Positions 26,561 through 35,338 are shown, numbered from the stretch's first letter. The stretch: 50,587 nucleotides of DNA from an uncultured Alistipes sp. (GCA_900542505.1 UQNV01000014.1:1-50587), one strand, 5' to 3'. A program made the numbers and translations. Notes: a model not told the origin generated them from the letters alone.

Positions 26561-27244
26561 CTACCGCATCTCCTCGTAGGCGAATTGCACCGCCCGGTTG
26601 AGCAGCGCCACGAAGGGCTGCGTCTGGCGGAATGCCTCGAGTGTCCGCTCCAGCAGCCCGTCGTCGAGCAGTTCGCGCTCCGTCAGGCGCCGTTCGAGCA
26701 GCAGCTCCCTGAGCCGCAGCAGTTCGTCGTAGGCACTGCCCGACGGATAGCCCTTCGGCGTGCGGCGCAGCGTGTTGTCGCGACAGAGCGTAAATGCGTC
26801 GGCCTCGCGGATGGTACGCTCGACCTCGGCTCCGTTGTCGAAAATCTCGTCGCGCACCGAACGCAGCACCACCGGTTCGGGGCAATAGAGCCCCACGGCC
26901 AGCATGTGGCCGTAGGTCGAGCCTTCGCCGGTGTCGGGCTCCACATGAAAGTAGTAGCCGGCATATCCCGACTTCTTGCCTCCCGGGGCGATGTAGGCTC
27001 CGATGTACTCCTTGTAGGGCGTCTTGTCGGGGCTGAAACGGGTGTCGCGCGCGATGCGGTAGGTGCAGTCCTGCACGCGCAGCCCGCGCACCGAGGGGTC
27101 GAACGCCGAGATGCCGTCGATGAGCTGCTCCGTAAAACCGGCGAAGCGCGTTTTCACGCGCTTCCACTCGGCCCGGTGAGCGTCGAACCACTCCCGGTTG
27201 TTGTTGTCGTGCAGCTCCCTGAGGAACGCAATGACCTGCTTCAT
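26561..27244 (-). CDS. DUF2461 family protein
   Basis: 227 residues. It has the DUF2461/TIGR02453 pattern: FLRELHDNNNREWFDAHRAEW at the start, RIARDTRFSPDKTPYKEYIGAYIAPGGKKSGYAGYYFHVEP in the middle, and a Leu/Arg-rich C-terminus. The function of the family is not established. The glyA stop is 1 bp upstream of its ATG, so translation is probably coupled to glyA. Confidence 0.88.
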   Translation of the reverse strand: MKQVIAFLRELHDNNNREWFDAHRAEWKRVKTRFAGFTEQLIDGISAFDPSVRGLRVQDCTYRIARDTRFSPDKTPYKEYIGAYIAPGGKKSGYAGYYFHVEPDTGEGSTYGHMLAVGLYCPEPVVLRSVRDEIFDNGAEVERTIREADAFTLCRDNTLRRTPKGYPSGSAYDELLRLRELLLERRLTERELLDDGLLERTLEAFRQTQPFVALLNRAVQFAYEEMR

Positions 27245-27245
27245 G

Positions 27246-28526
27246 CTACCACGCGAAGAGCGGATAGTTGGCCATCAGGGCATTGACGTCGCGGCGTACG
27301 GCGGCGATGTTCTCCTCGTTCTCGGGGTCGTTGAGCACGCGGTCAATCAGTCCGACGATGTAATCCATCTGGTCCTCCTTCAGACCGCGGGTGGTGATGG
27401 CCGGCGTGCCGAAACGCAGACCCGAGGTCTGGAACGGCGAGCGGCTGTCGAACGGCACCATGTTCTTGTTGGTGGTGATGTCGGCCGCCACGAGGCACTT
27501 CTCGGCCAGTTTGCCGGTCAGCTCGGGGAATTTCGTGCGCAGGTCGACCAGCATCAGGTGGTTGTCCGTACCGCCCGACACAATCTTGTAGCCGCGCTTG
27601 ACGAAGGCCTCGGCCATTGCCTTGGCGTTCTTCTGCACCTGCATCTGATACTCCTTGTAGCTGGGCTCGAGCGCTTCGCCGAAGGCGACGGCCTTGGCGG
27701 CAATGACATGCTCGAGCGGACCGCCCTGGATGCCAGGGAATACGGCCGCATTGATAATCTGCGACATCTTCTTCACGACACCCTTCGGCGTGGTGAGTCC
27801 CCACGGATTGTCGAAGTCCTTGCCCATGAGGATGATACCGCCGCGCGGACCGCGCAGCGTCTTGTGCGTGGTCGAGGTGACGATATGGGCATACTTCACC
27901 GGATTGTCGAGCAGACCGGCTGCGATGAGACCCGCCGTGTGGGCCATGTCGACCATCAGCAGCGCCCCGACCTTGTCGGCGATTTCACGCATGCGCTTGT
28001 AGTCCCATTCGCGCGAATAGGCCGATGCTCCGCCGACAATGAGTTTGGGCTTGCATTCCAGCGCCTTGCGCTCCATGGCGTCGTAGTCAATCGTACCCGT
28101 GGCCTCGTCGAGCTGGTAGCCCACGGCCTTGAAGTATTTGCCCGACATGTTGACCGGCGAACCGTGCGAGAGGTGACCTCCGTGTGCGAGGTCGAGGCCC
28201 ATGAAGGTGTCGCCCGGCTGCATCACGGCGAAGAAGACCGCCATGTTGGCCTGTGCTCCCGAGTGGGGCTGAACGTTGGCGTACTCGGCGCCGTAGAGGC
28301 GGCAGATGCGCTCGATGGCCAGCGACTCGACCTTGTCGACGACCTCGCAGCCTCCGTAGTAACGGGCGGCGGGATAGCCTTCGGCGTACTTGTTCGTGAG
28401 GACCGAGCCCATGGCCTCCATGACCTGGTCGCTGACGAAGTTCTCCGATGCGATGAGTTCGATACCGTGCATCTGACGGCTGCGCTCGGCGGCAATCAGG
28501 TCGAAAATCTGGGTGTCTCTTTTCAT
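27246..28526 (-). CDS. glyA: Serine hydroxymethyltransferase
   Basis: 426 residues. It interconverts serine and glycine while charging tetrahydrofolate, using PLP. The PLP lysine is Lys222 in [13 protein letters not shown]. Also present are [17 protein letters not shown], the HSGAQAN cofactor block and [10 protein letters not shown]. The ATG at 28526 gives the canonical [10 protein letters not shown]...; the in-frame extension to 28640 crosses a structured leader behind a -7 box at 28699-28706 and is rejected. DUF2461 follows immediately. Confidence 0.96.
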   Translation of the reverse strand: MKRDTQIFDLIAAERSRQMHGIELIASENFVSDQVMEAMGSVLTNKYAEGYPAARYYGGCEVVDKVESLAIERICRLYGAEYANVQPHSGAQANMAVFFAVMQPGDTFMGLDLAHGGHLSHGSPVNMSGKYFKAVGYQLDEATGTIDYDAMERKALECKPKLIVGGASAYSREWDYKRMREIADKVGALLMVDMAHTAGLIAAGLLDNPVKYAHIVTSTTHKTLRGPRGGIILMGKDFDNPWGLTTPKGVVKKMSQIINAAVFPGIQGGPLEHVIAAKAVAFGEALEPSYKEYQMQVQKNAKAMAEAFVKRGYKIVSGGTDNHLMLVDLRTKFPELTGKLAEKCLVAADITTNKNMVPFDSRSPFQTSGLRFGTPAITTRGLKEDQMDYIVGLIDRVLNDPENEENIAAVRRDVNALMANYPLFAW

Positions 28527-28692
28527 TGTGTTTTTTATTTGAAAGGATTTCAATGAATTCCGTTCCGCGACCGGCCCCTCCCCGCACTGTTTCCGCGCAC
28601 AAGGGACCGTTTCCGGGTCTCGGAGCGCAGGCTTCGGCACCCTGTCGCCCCTCCTCTTCGGGAAGGAGCCGCGCAGGCGCCGGTTCGGAGCC
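28527..28692 (-). promoter_or_regulatory. Long structured 5' leader of glyA
   Basis: About 165-170 nt between the predicted transcription start and the glyA ATG. It is far more GC-rich than other intergenic DNA here until the last 40 nt, which are A/T-rich. Two short hairpins with GGAAAC-type loops lie at 28605-28619 (GACC/GGTC) and 28584-28598 (GCGC/GTGC). A weaker one lies at 28560-28574, and a CTCCT/AGGAG hairpin is further upstream. I cannot assign it to a known riboswitch class. Confidence 0.45.
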
Positions 28693-28698
28693 GATGTA

Positions 28699-28706
28699 CA
28701 AAGATA
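28699..28706 (-). promoter_or_regulatory. -7 box TATCTTTG of glyA
   Basis: Exact consensus on the minus strand, about 173 bp before the glyA start codon. It is divergent from the fabG box at 28758-28765. Confidence 0.65.
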
Positions 28707-28757
28707 GTAATATTCGCCAATTTCCTGCTCGGGGAAGTCGCTTTAAAATATTTTTCT

Positions 28758-28765
28758 TATCTTTG
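28758..28765 (+). promoter_or_regulatory. -7 box TATCTTTG of fabG
   Basis: Exact TAnnTTTG, 38 bp before the fabG ATG at 28804. It rules out the start at 28768. Confidence 0.7.
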
Positions 28766-28803
28766 TCGTGCAAAATCCGAAGCTTACCAAAAACAGCATA
28801 ACT

Positions 28804-29550
28804 ATGAAATTACTCGAAGGCAAGGTCGCCGTTGTGACGGGTGCAGCCCGCGGTATCGGCAAGGCCATTGCACTGCAGTTCGCCAAGGAGGGTGCGAACA
28901 TCGCGTTCACGGACCTGGTAATCGACGAGAACGGCAAGGCTACCGAAGCCGAAATCGCCGCTCTGGGTGTCAAGGCCAAGGGATATGCTTCGAACGCCGC
29001 CAATTTCGAAGAGACGCACAAGGTCATCGACGAAATCGTCAAGGAGTTCGGCCGCATCGACATCCTGGTCAACAACGCCGGTATTACGAAGGACGGTCTG
29101 ATGATGCGCATGTCGGAGGCTCAGTGGGACGCCGTGCTGACGGTGAACCTCAAGTCGGCATTCAACTTCATCCACGCGGTCGTGCCTGTCATGGCCCGTC
29201 AGAAGAGCGGTTCGATTATCAACATGTCGTCGGTTGTCGGCGTGAGCGGCAATGCCGGCCAGTGCAACTACTCGGCTTCGAAGGCCGGCATGATTGGTCT
29301 GGCCAAGTCGATTGCCAAGGAGATGGGTCCCCGCGGCATCCGCGCCAACTGCATCGCCCCGGGCTTCATCATCACCGATATGACCAACCAGCTGTCGGAC
29401 GAGGTGAAGGAGAACTGGTGCAAGCAGATTCCGCTGCGTCGCGGCGGTACGCCGGAGGATGTGGCCAAGGTGGCACTCTTCCTTGCATCGGACCTGTCGT
29501 CCTATGTAAGCGGCCAGGTTATCCACTGCTGCGGTGCAATGAACTGCTAA
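28804..29550 (+). CDS. fabG: 3-oxoacyl-ACP reductase FabG (SDR family)
   Basis: 248 residues. The NADPH motif TGAARGIG (12-19), NNAG (90-93) and the catalytic Ser142/Tyr156/Lys160 set (NMSSVVG, YSASK) are intact. It reduces beta-ketoacyl-ACP in fatty-acid elongation. It ends SGQVIHCCGAMNC, where most FabG proteins end with an SGQ.I.VDGGM-like sequence; the Cys-rich replacement is a small oddity. Monocistronic, followed by a terminator. Confidence 0.87.
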   Translation: MKLLEGKVAVVTGAARGIGKAIALQFAKEGANIAFTDLVIDENGKATEAEIAALGVKAKGYASNAANFEETHKVIDEIVKEFGRIDILVNNAGITKDGLMMRMSEAQWDAVLTVNLKSAFNFIHAVVPVMARQKSGSIINMSSVVGVSGNAGQCNYSASKAGMIGLAKSIAKEMGPRGIRANCIAPGFIITDMTNQLSDEVKENWCKQIPLRRGGTPEDVAKVALFLASDLSSYVSGQVIHCCGAMNC

Positions 29551-29868
29551 AAGAGCGGTCGGTCATCGTCCCGGCGTGTGCCGTATGCGATGACGCCATG
29601 CATGACTTCGCCGGACTTTCGGGTCCGGCGATTTTTTTGTCGACGCACCGCTACCCTTTCCCGCCGGGCGGAGCGGTTTGCAGGAGACGAAGAGCGGAGG
29701 TGTCCGATGCGGAGCGCGCGCTGCGTTTTCCGTCGCGGTGCATCGTCCGAACCGGCTCGTTTTCCGCACATTCGGCTACATTGGCCTCATTCCGGCGGTT
29801 TTAGGCTCTTAAATGGCCGTTTTGAGTTGTTTTTGGGGGATAAAATGGTGTTCTTTGGAATATTTTTA
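29551..29868. other. Intergenic region with a terminator but no gene seen
   Basis: About 320 bp between fabG and the H1-like gene promoter. It holds the fabG terminator (29609-29638). The short frames here have no recognisable content and no promoter of their own. Confidence 0.6.
29609..29638 (+). terminator. Rho-independent terminator of fabG
   Basis: Perfect 8-bp stem CGCCGGAC/GTCCGGCG, loop TTTCGG, followed by ATTTTTTT. Confidence 0.88.
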
Positions 29869-29876
29869 TATCTTTG
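29869..29876 (+). promoter_or_regulatory. -7 box TATCTTTG of the H1-like gene
   Basis: Exact consensus, 38 bp before the ATG at 29914, in an A/T-rich stretch. Confidence 0.75.
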
Positions 29877-29913
29877 CAAAGATTAATTATCCTAAATCTC
29901 TAATTTAAAAGTT

Positions 29914-30090
29914 ATGGAAGCGTTAGTAGCAAAAATCAATGAGGAGTTCAAGGCGTTCCAGGAGAATGCCACGGCTCAGCTGGAGAAAGGCAACAAGGCT
30001 GCCGGTACGCGTGCCCGCAAGGCTGCGCTCGAGCTGTCGAAGCTGATGAAGGAGTTCCGCAAGGCATCTCTGGAGGCTGCTGCCAAATAA
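29914..30090 (+). CDS. Histone H1-like small basic protein
   Basis: 58 residues (MEALVAKINEEFKAFQENAT... KAAGTRARKAALELSKLMKEFRKASLEAAAK). The sequence is lysine/alanine-rich and fully helical, with the KAAGTRARKA..E..KLMKEFRK core typical of the short Hc1/histone H1-like proteins found throughout Bacteroidetes. It probably binds DNA in the nucleoid (family inference). It has its own strong-looking promoter and a clean terminator, so it is likely an abundant stand-alone transcript. Confidence 0.88.
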   Translation: MEALVAKINEEFKAFQENATAQLEKGNKAAGTRARKAALELSKLMKEFRKASLEAAAK

Positions 30091-30107
30091 TTGTCGGCAC
30101 CTCAAGA

Positions 30108-30143
30108 AAAAGAGGCCTCCCTACGGGGATGGCCTCTTTTTTT
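30108..30143 (+). terminator. Rho-independent terminator of the H1-like gene
   Basis: Perfect 10-bp stem AAAAGAGGCC/GGCCTCTTTT with a T7 run, 17 bp after the stop. Confidence 0.9.
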
Positions 30144-30257
30144 GTCCGAATGTGCCGCACTCCCCTCCCGGAGAACAGGGGCGGGCGGACAGCGCGTGTC
30201 GTTCTGCGGCTTGCGGCGGACAGCCGTCCGGAATGCCTTAGAGCCGTCGGGAGGGGC

Positions 30258-31973
30258 TCAGAACCGAACACCGTAGCGTTCGAGCACCTGCAGGTCCTGC
30301 TCCGTCAGCCCCGTCTTGGGATACGGACGCGCTTCGTTGTGGTCGTTCAGGTAGAACCGCTGCGCCTTCCAGTCGAACTCCGGGCTGACGAACGACACCG
30401 TGTGGTCGATATACTCGGAGCTGATGGAGGCCATGTCGGCCATCGTATGGAACAGGGCGTGGGTGGTGGCCGGCGCATTCTCGTTGTGCTCGGCAGCCGC
30501 TACCTTGTCGGGGAAATTCCGCCGGTATTCGTCGGAGAACCAGCCCAGCGATGCCACGTAAATCTGATAGGCGGTCGTTGTCGGCGAGGCATGGAGGAAG
30601 CGCCCCCGCTCGTCGTCGAGGATATCCTCGCCGTGGTCCGAGCAGTAAAGCATCGCGACGTTGGCGTCGAGCGAATCGAGGTAGCCGATTGTGCGGGAGA
30701 GGAAGTAGTCCGTATAACGAATCGAGTTGTCGTAGGCATTGAGCAGCATCTCCTTGTGTTCGGGATTGATGGCCACGTCGTCGTCGGGACGGAAATGGGC
30801 GAACTCGCGGGGATAGCGCTGGTGGTAGCTGAAATGCGACCCGTAGCAATGGAGCACGATGAAGAGCCGTTCGGCCTTGCTGGTGGAGATGATGCGCTCC
30901 ATCTCCTCGAGCAGCTGCATGTCCTGCCGCGGCGAACGGATGTAGAGCAGGTGCTCGGACTGCCGGGCCAGTTTGTCAATCATGGCGCCCTGAGGCGACT
31001 GGTTGGAGATGAACCAGGTCTCGAACCCGGCCTCGCGGAACAGGGCCGAGATACTCTTGCGGCGATAGAGCTCCTCGTGCTGGCCGGGGGCAATGGAGGA
31101 GAGAATCATCGGGACGCTCTTGTGGGTCGTATTGCTTTGGGTCAGCATGTTGCGGAACGGGATGATGCCCGGCGTACGCATCAGCATCGGGGTGGTTTCG
31201 CGGTCATACCCCCATAGCTGCCAGTTCATGGCGCGGGCGGCCTCGCCGATGATGTAGACATAGATTTCGCGTTCGGGGGCTTCGGCCGTGCGCGTGGCAT
31301 TGAACGTAAAGCCGGCCGAGGTCTCCTCGTAGTTGTGCATCTTGCGGAATTCGACGGCGCTCAGACGCATGTTGTAAAGCACGTTGAGCGGGAAGATTTC
31401 ATCGCGCAGCACGTGGCGTTCCTCGCTCACGCGGTAGGCGGGCCACAGCGCCAGCAGACCCAGGCAAAACAATACGAGGCCCTTCAGTCCGATGTTCATG
31501 CGCGAGGTGCGCGAGATGATGCGCCGGTGGGCGATTTCGCGGGCACCGAGCCACAGCAGCGGCACATAGATGGCACAGACGGTGATGACGGCGGGATAGA
31601 TGTTGCTGAGCAGTTCGGATGCCTCGCCCGGATTGGTCGTCAGCAGATTGGTGAACATGTCCGTGGCGATAATCGAGTTGCCGAACAGATAGAGCAGCAC
31701 AAGCTGGAAGGCACAGAAGAAGATGAGCGGGAATCCCAGCCAAATCATGATGCCCGAACGCTTGAGCGCCACGCTCCACATCATGTAGAATCCCAGAGGA
31801 AGCAGTATCAGCGCCTCGACCGTCCATCCCGAGTAGGACTCCGTGTTGGCCAGCACGCAGTTGGGAATAATCAGCGCCGCGAAGAAATAGACCGTGAGCA
31901 CGATGGTGAACCGGCTTCGGGTCAGGGGCTTTTTCTTCCGTATGTTCCTTTCTTTACCTATTTCTGTGGCCAT
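30258..31973 (-). CDS. Lipid A-type phosphoethanolamine transferase (EptA/sulfatase family)
   Basis: 571 residues. About five N-terminal TM helices (to residue about 180) are followed by a periplasmic alkaline-phosphatase-fold domain. Catalytic features are Glu244 in IIGEAARAMNWQLWGYDRETTP, a Thr nucleophile at 282/283 in SNTTHKSVP, and CSDHGEDI. Family enzymes move phosphoethanolamine from phosphatidylethanolamine to lipid A or other glycans. The target here is unknown. It is last in an operon behind the Omp85 barrel (13 bp gap). Confidence 0.88.
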   Translation of the reverse strand: MATEIGKERNIRKKKPLTRSRFTIVLTVYFFAALIIPNCVLANTESYSGWTVEALILLPLGFYMMWSVALKRSGIMIWLGFPLIFFCAFQLVLLYLFGNSIIATDMFTNLLTTNPGEASELLSNIYPAVITVCAIYVPLLWLGAREIAHRRIISRTSRMNIGLKGLVLFCLGLLALWPAYRVSEERHVLRDEIFPLNVLYNMRLSAVEFRKMHNYEETSAGFTFNATRTAEAPEREIYVYIIGEAARAMNWQLWGYDRETTPMLMRTPGIIPFRNMLTQSNTTHKSVPMILSSIAPGQHEELYRRKSISALFREAGFETWFISNQSPQGAMIDKLARQSEHLLYIRSPRQDMQLLEEMERIISTSKAERLFIVLHCYGSHFSYHQRYPREFAHFRPDDDVAINPEHKEMLLNAYDNSIRYTDYFLSRTIGYLDSLDANVAMLYCSDHGEDILDDERGRFLHASPTTTAYQIYVASLGWFSDEYRRNFPDKVAAAEHNENAPATTHALFHTMADMASISSEYIDHTVSFVSPEFDWKAQRFYLNDHNEARPYPKTGLTEQDLQVLERYGVRF

Positions 31974-31986
31974 GGCTCATCGTTGT

Positions 31987-33216
31987 TTAGAACGCTTCGT
32001 TGATGTTGAGCATGAAGCCGCTCGTCTTGCGGCCGAAGCCGTAGTCGAGCCGCACGTTCGTGCGCTTCTTCAGTTCCCAGCGCAGGCCGATGCCGTAGTT
32101 GGGCAGGGTCTCCGACCAGTCGAAATCGGCCAGCGTCGGGAAGACGTTGCCCGCACCGCCCCACACCGTGACGCCGATGCGGCGCCAGACACGCTGGCGC
32201 AGTTCGACCTGGAACGTAATCATGTCGTTGTCCGTATACTGTCCTTCGTAATAGCCGCGCATGCGCTGGCTGCCTCCCATGCGTGCCAGCATGGGCCAGG
32301 GCGTACCGGCGGAATTGAATTCGCCGTAGAGGTCGGCTGCCAGGATGCAGTCGCGCCACACCTGCTGGTAGAAATCGGCCGTGAAGTTGGTACGCCACAG
32401 CGACTCGCCGCAATTGCCCAGCGGCTTGGGGTAGAAGGTCTCCACGAGGCTGATGTAGATGCCCCGGAAGGGGTTCGGGATGAAGTCGCGCGAGTCGTAT
32501 TCGATGATGGCGCCGATACCCGTTGCCGTATAGCTCGTATTCTGCCCGTTGATATAGGCCAGGTCCGAGAACTTTTTGCCCGTCGTGTAGTCGAAGCCGA
32601 GCATGGCGCCGACGAAGGTGTTGGGAAGCACGCGGTAGAGGTAGCGCAGGTCGACGTTGTAGCGCTTCTCGACGAAGTCGCCCTTCTCGCCGTGGGCTCC
32701 GGCCTCATACCCTACTCCCCAGATGTCGCGCGGCTGCGACTTGAAGTCGACCGAGTAGTCGATGCGGCTTCGGTTGTGCGAGAAGATGTTGTTGCCCGTA
32801 ACGCCCACCGCATAGAATCCCGAGATGGAGACGCTGGCGAAGATGGAGACGTTCGAGGGCGAGGTGACCGAATCGGTACGGTCGAGCCGGTAGAGGCCTG
32901 CGGCAAGCACGCCGATGCCCAGGCTGGTATTTTTCGAATAGCTGGGACCTCCCGCAAAGGTGAAATCGATTTTCTTTTCGAAGGTCCGGTCGGTTGTCGA
33001 TTCGCTGAAGTAGTTCACGATGCGGCGCAGGAACGACGGCCGGCGGGCAGGCAGTGAATCCGCCGGTTGCGTCTCTTCGGTCGTTGCAGCGGCCGACACG
33101 GGCGTATAGGTGTAGTGCAGCGTGTCGGTGCCGCGCACGTAGATGCTGTCCTGCTGTGCCACGGCCGTCCGGACGAGGCACACGAAGAGGCAGACGAATA
33201 GGGCCGTACGCAGCAT
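31987..33216 (-). CDS. BamA/TamA-like outer-membrane beta-barrel protein (Omp85 family)
   Basis: 409 residues from the ATG at 33216. It has a signal peptide (MLRTALFVCLFVCLVRTAVAQ), a short linker of about 60 residues, then only a surface-antigen barrel. The barrel has alternating strands such as GIGAIIEYDSRDFIPNPFRGIYISLVETFYPKPLG and RMRGYYEGQYTDNDMITFQVELRQRVWRRIGVTVWGGAGN. No POTRA domains are visible, so it is a short Omp85 relative rather than BamA itself. It starts 4 bp after the YtfJ-like gene and precedes the phosphoethanolamine transferase. Confidence 0.82.
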   Translation of the reverse strand: MLRTALFVCLFVCLVRTAVAQQDSIYVRGTDTLHYTYTPVSAAATTEETQPADSLPARRPSFLRRIVNYFSESTTDRTFEKKIDFTFAGGPSYSKNTSLGIGVLAAGLYRLDRTDSVTSPSNVSIFASVSISGFYAVGVTGNNIFSHNRSRIDYSVDFKSQPRDIWGVGYEAGAHGEKGDFVEKRYNVDLRYLYRVLPNTFVGAMLGFDYTTGKKFSDLAYINGQNTSYTATGIGAIIEYDSRDFIPNPFRGIYISLVETFYPKPLGNCGESLWRTNFTADFYQQVWRDCILAADLYGEFNSAGTPWPMLARMGGSQRMRGYYEGQYTDNDMITFQVELRQRVWRRIGVTVWGGAGNVFPTLADFDWSETLPNYGIGLRWELKKRTNVRLDYGFGRKTSGFMLNINEAF

Positions 33217-33220
33217 GCGG

Positions 33221-33739
33221 CTATTTGTATTTTTCGACGACGCGGTAGAATTCGGCGATGTCCTCTTCCGAGAGCTCGCCCTTGCGCATGAAGACCAGCT
33301 CGCCCTCCTTCGACACGAGCAGCAGCACGAACTTGTTGTTGCAGTCACCCAGTCCCCAGGCCGTGCTCAGCGCACGCTCCTCGTCGGCCAGAACGACCGC
33401 CCCGTTGCTTTCGGTACGCTTGCGGGCCATGGCGCGGGCCATCCCGTTGGGAATCATGGGGGCATCCTTGAGGTTCATCACGCCGAACCCGACGAGGTTG
33501 TCACCCTCGGCGCGGTGGTTCTTCTCCATATCGATGGTGAACTCCTCGTTCTGCTTGTGGCGGTCGGGGTCCACGTAGAAAATCATCAGGTTCTTCTCGC
33601 CCCAGTAGGGAAGCGTGGCCGGTTTGCCGTTCAGGTCGAGCAGACGGACATTTTTCACCTTATGGGGTTGCTCCTGCGCATGGGCTACCGTGAGGGCCAG
33701 GGCGCAGGCCGTAAGAGTCATTAATGCTTTCAGCTTCAT
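33221..33739 (-). CDS. YtfJ-like periplasmic thioredoxin-fold protein
   Basis: 172 residues from the ATG at 33739, with a signal peptide (MKLKALMTLTACALALTVAHA). The rest resembles E. coli YtfJ: an IPNGMARAMARKRTESN middle block and a VLLLVSKEGELVFMRKGELSEEDI ending. There is no CxxC redox pair, so a non-redox thioredoxin-like fold is expected; the function is unknown. The start at 33766 is excluded by the promoter at 33764-33771. It is the first gene of the envelope operon. Confidence 0.68.
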   Translation of the reverse strand: MKLKALMTLTACALALTVAHAQEQPHKVKNVRLLDLNGKPATLPYWGEKNLMIFYVDPDRHKQNEEFTIDMEKNHRAEGDNLVGFGVMNLKDAPMIPNGMARAMARKRTESNGAVVLADEERALSTAWGLGDCNNKFVLLLVSKEGELVFMRKGELSEEDIAEFYRVVEKYK

Positions 33740-33763
33740 TATCACACGTTTTAAAGAACTGCG

Positions 33764-33771
33764 CAAAGGTA
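33764..33771 (-). promoter_or_regulatory. -7 box TACCTTTG of the YtfJ-Omp85-EptA operon
   Basis: Exact TAnnTTTG on the minus strand, 24 bp before the ATG at 33739. Confidence 0.7.
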
Positions 33772-33963
33772 TAATTTTTTTGTCGTATATGCACTACCGA
33801 ATGGCCGCATTTATGTCCTGAAAGTTTGACAGGCGGCTCCGAAGCGCCTCGCGAGGGCCTGTCGGCCTTGTCGAAAATCGCCGCCGGAGGCCTTCCGAAG
33901 GCCATTTCGGACGAATCCGAAGGGAAACCGGGTGACGACGGACCGTATCCGCGGGGATTTTCG

Positions 33964-33971
33964 TATCTTTG
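33964..33971 (+). promoter_or_regulatory. -7 box TATCTTTG, almost touching the phosphatase start codon
   Basis: Exact consensus ending only 8 bp before the ATG at 33980. It predicts a leader of about 0-3 nt. Confidence 0.65.
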
Positions 33972-33979
33972 CCTCCATC

Positions 33980-34450
33980 ATGAAACAGAGGATACTTTTC
34001 GTATGCCTGGGCAACATCTGCCGCTCACCGGCTGCCGAAGGCATCATGCGCCGGCTGGTCGACGAAAACGGCCTGTCCGGGGAGATAACGGTCGATTCGG
34101 CCGGCACCTATGGAGGCCATGCGGGCGATTTGCCCGACAGCCGCATGCGTCGCGCCGCCTCGCGGCGGGGTTATGAACTCACCCACCGTGCCCGCCGCAT
34201 CCGCGAGTCGGACTTCGAGGAGTTTGACATGATTGTGGTGATGGACGACATGAACTACGAGTCGGTCCACCGTCTGGCACCGTCGCGGCAGTTTGCCGAA
34301 AAGATTTTCCGCATGGTGGAGTTCTGCCCGTCGTTTCCCGACCGGAGCTACGTCCCCGACCCCTATTACGAAGGGCACGAAGGGTTCGAGCTGGTGCTCG
34401 ACATGCTCGAGGAGGGATGCCGCAACATCCTGGAACGCTGCCGTGCGTGA
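33980..34450 (+). CDS. Low-molecular-weight protein-tyrosine phosphatase
   Basis: 156 residues. The P-loop FVCLGNICRSP (Cys9 nucleophile, Arg15) and the late acid DPYY motif are intact. It dephosphorylates tyrosine, probably on cytoplasmic or capsule-synthesis kinases (inference). The ATG at 33980 is the only start that keeps the standard N-terminus without extension. The in-frame codons upstream (to 33932) run through the promoter box. It converges on the PorV/PorQ-like gene with a 3-bp gap. Confidence 0.92.
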   Translation: MKQRILFVCLGNICRSPAAEGIMRRLVDENGLSGEITVDSAGTYGGHAGDLPDSRMRRAASRRGYELTHRARRIRESDFEEFDMIVVMDDMNYESVHRLAPSRQFAEKIFRMVEFCPSFPDRSYVPDPYYEGHEGFELVLDMLEEGCRNILERCRA

Positions 34451-34453
34451 GGC

Positions 34454-35338
34454 TCAGAAGTCGAGTCCGAAGCTGATGCAGTAGGTGTCGCTCACGGGCG
34501 AATCGGAGGCGGCGAAGAGGTAGGCGAAGTCCAGGCGCAGGTGCATGAACCGTACGCCGGCGCCGACCGAGGCATAGCTCGGTGAGAAGTAACGGTTCTC
34601 GCCGTAGTGGTAACCGGCCCGCAGCTGGAAGAGCTGCATGAGGTTGTATTCGGCGCCTGCGGCCAGTTCGAACCCGCGGAACCTCCCCGGCGTGAAGCAA
34701 TACCCCAGGTCGGTGCCGACGGTGATTTCGTGGGCGTCGGAGATATAGGTGTCGAGCGCCACGCCGGCCGTGGCATTCATCGGCAGCAGCTCGCCCGAAC
34801 GGTTGAAGTAGCCTCCGAGATTGCCCAGCTTGCCGCCCACGCGCAGCGTCGAGTAGCTGCCGAGGTTCTCCAGCGGCAGCGCATAGAGCATGCTCAGGTC
34901 GACCGAAAGGGCGTCGAAGTCTGTTTCGGGACGCTGCAGGTGGAGGTATCGTCCCACGAGGCCGATGGCCCACCGTTCGTTGATACGCAGCGAATAACCC
35001 AGGTCGAGAGCCATGTCGCTGTTATCCCCGTCCCGCAGATACTGTCTCCAGCCGAGCTGGGCCGCATGGAGCTGGCCGAAACGCCAGTAGCCCGAAACGG
35101 CATAGAAGTCGTCGCCTTCGCGGGTAAGATAGGTCGAGGAGAGTTGTGCGGGGGCTGCGGCGAATGCCGCCGATGCGGCGTTCGTATAGACGGTGTGCGA
35201 GCCGGCGAGCAGCGTTGTCGAGAGGCCGCCCATGGCCATGGCCTTGGCATCGGAGAGCGGAAGTACCGCCTCCTGGGCGTACAACGTCCCTCCGAGCAGA
35301 ATGGAGAGGACGAGTGCCGATATCCGTTTCATCATCAT
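34454..35338 (-). CDS. PorV/PorQ-family outer-membrane protein
   Basis: About 294 residues. The start is one of three consecutive ATGs (35338, 35335, 35332), followed by a signal peptide (KRISALVLSILLGGTLYAQ). The N-terminal KAMAMGGLSTTLLAGSHTVYTNAASAAFA and a 12-14-strand barrel-like series of alternating residues fit the PorV/PorQ/FadL-like proteins of the type IX secretion system. Its role as a T9SS subunit is inferred only. A -7 box lies 47 bp upstream. Confidence 0.68.
   Translation of the reverse strand: MMMKRISALVLSILLGGTLYAQEAVLPLSDAKAMAMGGLSTTLLAGSHTVYTNAASAAFAAAPAQLSSTYLTREGDDFYAVSGYWRFGQLHAAQLGWRQYLRDGDNSDMALDLGYSLRINERWAIGLVGRYLHLQRPETDFDALSVDLSMLYALPLENLGSYSTLRVGGKLGNLGGYFNRSGELLPMNATAGVALDTYISDAHEITVGTDLGYCFTPGRFRGFELAAGAEYNLMQLFQLRAGYHYGENRYFSPSYASVGAGVRFMHLRLDFAYLFAASDSPVSDTYCISFGLDF

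Noticed and set aside
28527..28692. Known riboswitch (SAM, SAH, cobalamin, ZTP or THF) in the glyA leader
   Set aside because: I could not match the conserved cores of these classes by eye; the region is reported as an unclassified structured leader only.
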